A DNA stretch of 9,774 nucleotides from an uncultured Bacteroidales bacterium. Its GTDB lineage: Bacteria; Bacteroidota; Bacteroidia; Bacteroidales; Paludibacteraceae. Made by a program: the position numbers and the translations under genes. Numbering within the stretch: position 1 is the first letter of the stretch; each line of letters starts with the position of its first letter. Shown here one piece after another: positions 5,525 through 9,774 of the stretch. The stretch lies in contig ONXE01000065.1 of the NCBI GenBank assembly GCA_900321775.1, positions 1 through 9,774 of the forward strand. The letters are read 5' to 3'. The notes beneath the pieces were generated by a model that saw nothing but the letters and a program-made list of their open reading frames with translations, was not told the origin of the DNA and made no database searches.

Positions 5525-6154
5525 ATGTTCGCGCGCCCGCACACGTATATAGCCCTGACGTTGCTGTTGCTTTGTTGCTGCAGCATTCGGCATGAGCGGG
5601 TGGAAATAACCGGCGAAGAGGGCTTTCGCAACGGCGACATGGTGCTTCGAGCAGGATGCGGCGCAGAGAGTAGATTGGTGATGCAACGCAGCAACTCATC
5701 TTTCTCGCACATAGGCATTCTTCAGTACGACAGCCTCCCGGGGCAGTGGATGGTCATCCACGCCGTGCCCGCAGAGAACGAACCCGGAGAGCCCGAGTAT
5801 ATCAAGCGTGAGGCGCTCACCGATTTCTTCGCCCCAATCAAGGCACAGAAAGGCGCATGGATGCGAATCAACTGCTCCGACGAAACGGCCAATCGTGCCG
5901 CGCAGTACTGCAGGAACAAATACGAGGAGCGCGTTCTCTTCGACAACGACTACCTGCTCCGTGATACGACCGAACTATATTGCTGCGAGTTGGTTTGGCT
6001 GGCATACCTGCGCGAAGGAATAGACATTTCCGACGGCATGCGCTACGAAGTGCCAACAGTATTCTGTCCCGAAGGAGAAAGTATCTTCCCTGTAAATATT
6101 GAAAACGGAAAAAACACCCTTTTTGTTAAACACTTTAATACCAAACATTTATGA
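5525..6154 (+). CDS. YiiX/YebB-type NlpC/P60-like cysteine hydrolase, exported
   Basis: A 209-aa protein of the permuted papain-like (YaeF/YiiX, C92) group. An N-terminal hydrophobic segment ends in LLLLCCCS (Cys17-19), suggesting a lipoprotein, although this lipobox is not standard. Family hallmarks follow: RNGDMVLR (Asp38), the catalytic His in SSFSHIGI (His62), the VIHAVPAE strand, FDNDY at 139-143, and the catalytic Cys in ELYCCELVW (Cys153, where the family usually has CSE or CTE). Relatives cleave or bind amide bonds of cell-wall peptides or lipid-linked substrates; the actual substrate is unknown. The ATG lies just 16 bases after a terminator hairpin, and I see no TAnnTTTG box in the gap, so it may depend on read-through or on a promoter inside the preceding gene. 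Its stop overlaps the next start (ATGA). Confidence 0.88.
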   Translation: MFARPHTYIALTLLLLCCCSIRHERVEITGEEGFRNGDMVLRAGCGAESRLVMQRSNSSFSHIGILQYDSLPGQWMVIHAVPAENEPGEPEYIKREALTDFFAPIKAQKGAWMRINCSDETANRAAQYCRNKYEERVLFDNDYLLRDTTELYCCELVWLAYLREGIDISDGMRYEVPTVFCPEGESIFPVNIENGKNTLFVKHFNTKHL

Positions 6155-6549
6155 AGAAAGTTTTTTATCTGCTGAGTATCGCACTCATGGCAATGGCCTT
6201 CGTGGCTTGCTCATCGTCGAAGAACACACCGGAAGGTGTTGTGGACGCTTACCTCAAAGCAATGCAGAAGAACGACACGCGCAAAGCACTCGAGATGTAC
6301 CATTTCTCCAAACCGCTCACCGACGAACAGTTCGAAGAGTATGTTCAGATGGTGGACGACAAAGTGAAGAAGGAGAACGACAAGAAAGGCGGAATTGTTT
6401 CTTGGGAAATAGAGGCGCCTGAAATGGCAGAGAATGCCGAGTCTGCTGTTGTTCGTTACACCGTCAAATATGGCGATGGCTCCGAGGATAGCGACAAACA
6501 GAAAGTCGTTAAAATCGACGGTAAATGGATGCTTGACAGCGGCAAGTAA
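6151..6549 (+). CDS. Small DUF4878-type lipoprotein
   Basis: A 132-aa protein. The signal peptide MKKVFYLLSIALMAMAFVAC ends in lipobox FVAC, so Cys20 is probably lipidated. The mature part opens SSSKNTPEGVVDAYLKAMQKND, the start typical of DUF4878 proteins, which have an NTF2-like cone fold. It continues with a charged helix (VDDKVKKENDKKGG) and the strands VVRYTVKYGDG and KQKVVKIDGKWMLDSG, the last being the common end of this family. Function is unknown; related lipoproteins are abundant in Bacteroidales envelopes. Its ATG overlaps the stop of the preceding cysteine hydrolase by 4 bases (ATGA), which indicates translational coupling and a two-gene unit. Confidence 0.9.
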   Translation: MKKVFYLLSIALMAMAFVACSSSKNTPEGVVDAYLKAMQKNDTRKALEMYHFSKPLTDEQFEEYVQMVDDKVKKENDKKGGIVSWEIEAPEMAENAESAVVRYTVKYGDGSEDSDKQKVVKIDGKWMLDSGK

Positions 6550-6556
6550 TTTCCAT

Positions 6557-6611
6557 TGTAATTGATATTGTTTACAAATGTAGTTAACACTGATTACAAA
6601 TGTAATTGATA
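6557..6611. repeat. Duplicated palindromic A/T-rich motif
   Basis: TGTAATTGATA occurs at 6557-6567 (first base within the ATTGTAAT run) and again exactly at 6601-6611. TTACAAATGTA occurs at 6572-6582 and 6594-6604. The second copy extends to TTACAAATGTAA, a 5-bp inverted repeat around AA. The stretch lies between the stop of the small lipoprotein gene and a terminator, in the 3' region of two converging genes. It could be a protein-binding site, a relic of a duplicated element, or a minor RNA structure. Confidence 0.5.
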
Positions 6612-6612
6612 C

Positions 6613-6648
6613 AAAGAAGCACTCCCAAACAGGAGTGCTTCTTTATTA
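6613..6648. terminator. Bidirectional intrinsic terminator between converging genes
   Basis: A perfect 13-bp stem (6613-6625 with 6632-6644) has a 6-base loop CAAACA. On the + strand it ends in CTTCTTTATTATA; on the minus strand the stem likewise ends in TTCTTT and is followed by GTATC. It sits 63 bases after the lipoprotein stop and about 50 bases after the stop of the converging peptidase, so it can serve both genes. Confidence 0.9.
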
Positions 6649-6661
6649 TACTCTCGGTCTT

Positions 6662-6682
6662 GACTCTCGACTCTCGACTCTC
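6662..6682. repeat. GACTCTC heptamer tandem repeat, three perfect copies
   Basis: Three exact head-to-tail copies of GACTCTC (6662-6668, 6669-6675, 6676-6682) are flanked by degenerate units (ACTCTCGGTCTT before, GACCTTTGACTTTAGTCTTT after). The array extends to the stop codon of the M3 peptidase, whose end lies in a related GAC/GTCT-rich sequence. On the minus strand it reads GAGAGTC. It is non-coding in the peptidase's 3' region and may vary in copy number between strains. Confidence 0.8.
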
Positions 6683-6693
6683 GACCTTTGACT

Positions 6694-8841
6694 TTAGTCT
6701 TTGCTCGCCGGCTTGATTCCGTCGCGCTTCATCAGCGGCTCGATGGACGGATCGCCCAGGCGGAAGCGGCGATAGAGCTCGGCTACGTTCTCCGTGCCGC
6801 CTTTCTCCAGGATGTTCTTGCGGAACGAAGCAGCGGCTTTCTTGTCGAAGATAGAACCGTTCTTCTCCTTGGCTGCCTGGAAGACTGAGAAAGCGTCTGC
6901 GTCCAGTACTTCCGACCATTTGTAGCTGTAGTAACCTGCAGCGTAGCCGCCGGAGAAGATGTGTGTGAAAGCCGTTTCCATTTGTGTGCCGGGAACGTTA
7001 GGCAGCACGCGAACCTGCTCCATGGCTGCGTTGCCGAAGTTGATTACTGCGTCCTCTACGCTCACTCCTTCCGGAGCTGCAAACGGCGTGGTGATAGTAT
7101 GCCAAGCCATGTCCAGATAACCGAACGACAGTTGGCGTACGCAGGCGTAAGCAGCGTGATAGGTCTGCGAAGCATGCATGCGGTCAAGCAGTTCCTGAGG
7201 CAGTTTTTCTCCTGTCAGATAGTGCTTGGCGAACGTGTCGAGGAACTCCTTCTCGTCGATGAAGTTCTCATTGAACTGGCTGGGCAGTTCCACGAAATCG
7301 CGAGGTACGTTAGTGCCGGAACGGTACGAATACTGGCAGCGGGTCAGCATGCCGTGCAAGCCGTGTCCGAACTCATGGAGGAACGTACGCACTTCATCAT
7401 AGGTCAGCAGCGCGGGCTTGGTGTCCGTCGGGCGCGTGAAGTTCATTACATTCACAATATGCGGACGGCTGTCTTTTTTGCCCTCTTTCCATTGGGGTTT
7501 GTAGTCGTTCATCCACGCACCGCCACGTTTGCCGTCCCGCGGATGGAAGTCAGCGTAATACACGGCAAGGAACTTGCCCTTCTCGTCAAACACCTCATAT
7601 GCACACACCTCGGGATTGTAGGTTTGGATGTTCTTGTTCTCCTTGAATGTAATGCCGTACAGGCGGTTAGCCAAGCCGAATACGCCCTTCTTTACGGCTT
7701 CCAACTCGAAGTACGGACGCAGGTCGTCGTCGGAAATGGAGTATTTCTCGTTCTTGAGTTTCTTGCTGTAGTAACTCCAATCCCAGCCTTGCAGTTGGGC
7801 GTAGAAACCGATAGACTCAGCATAGTCCTGCAGTTCCTTCACTTCCTGCAGCGCTACGGGCATATAGTTGTCGCGAAGCTGGTCCAGCAGTTTATAGACG
7901 TTCTCTTTGTTCTCGGCCATCGTCTTATGCAGCGACTTGTCTGCATAGCAGTCCTTGCCGAACAACTTGGCAATAGCCAGGCGGGTATTGACAATATCCA
8001 CGATGATCTGTGTGTTATCAAACTCTCCGCCAATGCAGCGCGTGTTGTAGGCTGTCCACAACTCGCGGCGGATGTCACGGTTGTCGCAGTCCTGCAGAAC
8101 AGGAATGTACGTAGTCGGTTTGAGGTCAAGCAGCCAGCCTTCGCTATAGCCTTTTCTCTCTGCGTTCTTACGCAGAATCTGCTTGGTGTCGTCGTTCAAA
8201 CCGGCGAGGAGTGCCTCGTCTTTGATGAGCATGGTCCAAGCATTCGTGGCCTTCAGTACGTTCTGACCGTAAGACAATGTCAACTGACTCAGTTTGGAAC
8301 TCAGTTCGCGCAGTGTCTGTTTGTCTGCCTCATTGAGGTTGGCGCCGTTGTTGGCGAAGCCCTCGTAGATGTCGTCCAGCACTTTGGCCTGCTCGGGCGT
8401 CAGTTTCAGTTTGGCACGCTGATCATAGACTGCTTTGATGCGTTTGAAGAGCGCCTCGTTCAAGAGGATGGTCGTCTGATACTCAGAGAGTTTCGGCGTA
8501 ATCTCTGTCTCGATGGCATCCAACTCGTCGTTGGTGTCAGCGTTGGTCAGGTTGAACAGACAAGACAGCGTCTTCTCCAGCAGTTCTCCCGATTTCATGT
8601 ACGGCTCAATCGTATTCTGGAAAGTAGGAGCGGCTGGATTGCTGACGATGGCGTCAATATCTGCCAATCCTTCTTTCATGCCTTGCTCGATGGCGGGCAT
8701 ATAATGCTCGGGTTTGATTTCATTGAAAGGGTAGGTACCGTGCGGCGTTTTCCAGTTCTTGTAGTTCAGGAACGGATTCACCTCCGCGGCACTCAGTGTT
8801 GTAGCAACAAGTGCCATAGCAAGAATAGTTTTAATCTTCAT
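6694..8841 (-). CDS. dcp: Exported M3 family peptidyl-dipeptidase (Dcp type)
   Basis: A 715-aa zinc metallopeptidase. Residues 1-18 look like a signal peptide (KIKTILAMALVATTLSA), so it probably acts in the periplasm or outside the cell, unlike E. coli Dcp. The mature protein starts with the family pattern NPFLNYKNWKTPHGTYPFNEI. The zinc site is complete: HEFGH at 489-493 (His489, Glu490, His493) and the third ligand Glu518 in FVELPSQ, exactly 25 residues after His493. The C-terminal region carries the family's HIFSGGYAAGYYSYKWSEVL substrate-site segment and ends with DPSIEPLMKRDGIKP. M3 Dcp enzymes remove dipeptides from the C-termini of short peptides, consistent with peptide scavenging. 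The upstream gene ends 36 bases before its ATG with no hairpin between, so the two are probably co-transcribed. Confidence 0.93.
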   Translation of the reverse strand: MKIKTILAMALVATTLSAAEVNPFLNYKNWKTPHGTYPFNEIKPEHYMPAIEQGMKEGLADIDAIVSNPAAPTFQNTIEPYMKSGELLEKTLSCLFNLTNADTNDELDAIETEITPKLSEYQTTILLNEALFKRIKAVYDQRAKLKLTPEQAKVLDDIYEGFANNGANLNEADKQTLRELSSKLSQLTLSYGQNVLKATNAWTMLIKDEALLAGLNDDTKQILRKNAERKGYSEGWLLDLKPTTYIPVLQDCDNRDIRRELWTAYNTRCIGGEFDNTQIIVDIVNTRLAIAKLFGKDCYADKSLHKTMAENKENVYKLLDQLRDNYMPVALQEVKELQDYAESIGFYAQLQGWDWSYYSKKLKNEKYSISDDDLRPYFELEAVKKGVFGLANRLYGITFKENKNIQTYNPEVCAYEVFDEKGKFLAVYYADFHPRDGKRGGAWMNDYKPQWKEGKKDSRPHIVNVMNFTRPTDTKPALLTYDEVRTFLHEFGHGLHGMLTRCQYSYRSGTNVPRDFVELPSQFNENFIDEKEFLDTFAKHYLTGEKLPQELLDRMHASQTYHAAYACVRQLSFGYLDMAWHTITTPFAAPEGVSVEDAVINFGNAAMEQVRVLPNVPGTQMETAFTHIFSGGYAAGYYSYKWSEVLDADAFSVFQAAKEKNGSIFDKKAAASFRKNILEKGGTENVAELYRRFRLGDPSIEPLMKRDGIKPASKD

Positions 8842-8877
8842 ATGTTTAAAATTACGTTGTAAGTTGTCGTCGATGAC

Positions 8878-9774
8878 TCACCGGACCAAATTGATGTCTC
8901 CTGACAATTGGTAGATGCCTATATCTGCAGGACGGCGTTTGGTCGTTTTGTGATACTTGGTAATCTTGGGGTCAGCATCTGTTCCGCGCGCGCGTATTAT
9001 ATAATAGTATGCGCCTGCCGCAGCCGGTCTGCCGTTGATGGTTCCGTCCCAACCTCTGGCGGGGTCATCCCACTCATAGACCAATTTGCCCCAGCGGTTG
9101 TAAACCCAGCAGTGGAACTCTGCCAACGAACGGTACATCACGCGGAACTCATCGTTGATGCCGTCGCCGTTGGGCGTGAACACGTTCGGAACAAGCAGTT
9201 GCGAACTGGATATACTGATGTCAAACACAACCGAGTCAGTCGTGCAGCGGTCATTGCTTACCCACAACTTCACCTGATATGAACCGTTGGTCATAAAGGT
9301 GTAGCGCATGTCCTCGTCGCGGCGCGAAGCCACCAGGTCTGTGCCCTTGTAGATTTCCCAGCGGAAGAACGTTGCCGTGGGTTTGTTGGCGTGCGAGAGG
9401 AAATTGATCTCGATAGGTGCCGAACCCGTTAATTGCGATTCATCAATAGGTCTTTCTACCTCATTTTCAGTAGATTCACCGCGTTTGGTAGTGACCGAAG
9501 CAGGTCTGCAATCCACTGCAATGGCGGTCATGTCAAATGACGCAATTGAGTCTTCCTCTATACCCAAAGCTGCAGCATACTGGTCTGCCTTGAGCATAAA
9601 ATAGGTGTCCTTCAACGGGGCTCCTACCAACATCTGCGGCATCAGACGAACAGTCTCCACTACAGCCGAATCCGTCCATGCCTTCTCCGAATCGCTCCAG
9701 CCAAGGCTGGTATAATGCACTTCGGCTTCACGCGTCAGTTTGTGCATCATCAGATACTCGTCCAGATAACTCAT
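8878..9774 (-). CDS. T9SS type B sorting-domain protein, N-terminus outside the window
   Basis: 298 residues are visible, reading from the right edge to TGA at 8880-8878. The last about 106 residues are a gliding-motility-associated (T9SS type B) C-terminal domain: LLVPNVFTPNGDGINDEF at 193-210, then VYNRWGKLVYEW, GWDGTINGRPAAAGAYYYII, and the end IYQLSGDINLVR. Before it, at about 117-192, is a PKD-like beta domain (IEINFLSHA, FRWEIYKG, GSYQVKLWVSND). The first 100 residues are unrecognised. The sorting domain directs secretion across the outer membrane through the type IX system. A cargo protein needs a signal peptide and none is visible; the Met at the edge (MSYLDEYL) is therefore probably internal and the gene continues beyond the window. 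The domain is unlike the shorter type A signal. The exported peptidase lies directly downstream. Confidence 0.88.
   Translation of the reverse strand: MSYLDEYLMMHKLTREAEVHYTSLGWSDSEKAWTDSAVVETVRLMPQMLVGAPLKDTYFMLKADQYAAALGIEEDSIASFDMTAIAVDCRPASVTTKRGESTENEVERPIDESQLTGSAPIEINFLSHANKPTATFFRWEIYKGTDLVASRRDEDMRYTFMTNGSYQVKLWVSNDRCTTDSVVFDISISSSQLLVPNVFTPNGDGINDEFRVMYRSLAEFHCWVYNRWGKLVYEWDDPARGWDGTINGRPAAAGAYYYIIRARGTDADPKITKYHKTTKRRPADIGIYQLSGDINLVR

Noticed and set aside
3471..5699. A minus-strand open frame of 742 codons across the PpiD-like gene
   Set aside because: Its codons are in exact register with the sense gene, so it stays open only because the sense gene lacks TTA, CTA and TCA codons. 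It begins inside the next gene, crosses the terminator hairpin, and its translation is an atypical Val/Leu/His/Gly-rich sequence with no family likeness.
6961..8862. A plus-strand open frame of 633 codons opposite the M3 peptidase
   Set aside because: Same cause: in-register antisense of a gene with biased codon use. The peptidase on the other strand has a complete zinc site and signal peptide.
1..9774. Search for tRNA, rRNA, CRISPR, IS elements, toxin-antitoxin or defence genes
   Set aside because: By eye I saw no cloverleaf-like sequence, spaced direct repeats, transposase motifs or terminal inverted repeats. Every substantial gene is housekeeping or envelope-related, so there is no case for an accessory island here.

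Overview
This window looks like a chromosomal segment from a member of the Bacteroidales (Bacteroidota). Four things point there: promoters of the form TTTG / about 20 bp / TAnnTTTG; near absence of Shine-Dalgarno sites in front of genes; several lipoproteins with Bacteroidetes-type lipoboxes; and a protein ending in a type IX secretion (gliding-motility-type) C-terminal domain. Nothing indicates a plasmid, phage, insertion sequence, CRISPR array or tRNA/rRNA gene. Most of it is housekeeping and cell-envelope sequence.

Layout: (1) The left edge has a possible C-terminal scrap of a + strand gene, then a hairpin terminator serving the converging minus-strand gene. (2) A minus-strand lipoprotein of 557 aa carries three OB-like repeats and a separate C-terminal domain. 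(3) A 321-base divergent control region holds two back-to-back Bacteroidetes promoters and, on the + side, a long hairpin that should sit at the very 5' end of the mRNA. (4) The + strand translation cluster infC-rpmI-rplT is followed after only 18 bases by a 670-aa membrane-anchored PpiD/SurA-type folding factor whose parvulin domain looks gutted, and then by a UUCG-loop terminator. (5) Two small + strand envelope genes follow, a YiiX/YebB-type cysteine hydrolase and a DUF4878-type lipoprotein, overlapping by ATGA. (6) A short intergenic region carries a duplicated palindromic motif, a 13-bp bidirectional terminator and a GACTCTC heptamer array. (7) Two minus-strand genes close the window: an exported M3 peptidyl-dipeptidase (Dcp type) and, upstream of it and cut by the right edge, a protein with a PKD-like domain and a T9SS type B sorting domain.

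The most notable point is the start of infC. The conventional ATG lies 66 bases beyond a perfect AGGAGG, while an in-frame ATT sits 6 bases after it. This suggests that IF3 here starts at AUU, as in Escherichia coli, with autoregulation by start-codon discrimination, in a phylum that rarely uses Shine-Dalgarno sites. The leader hairpin, the intergenic structures and the coupling of rplT to an envelope chaperone are secondary leads. I found no convincing new multi-gene system.
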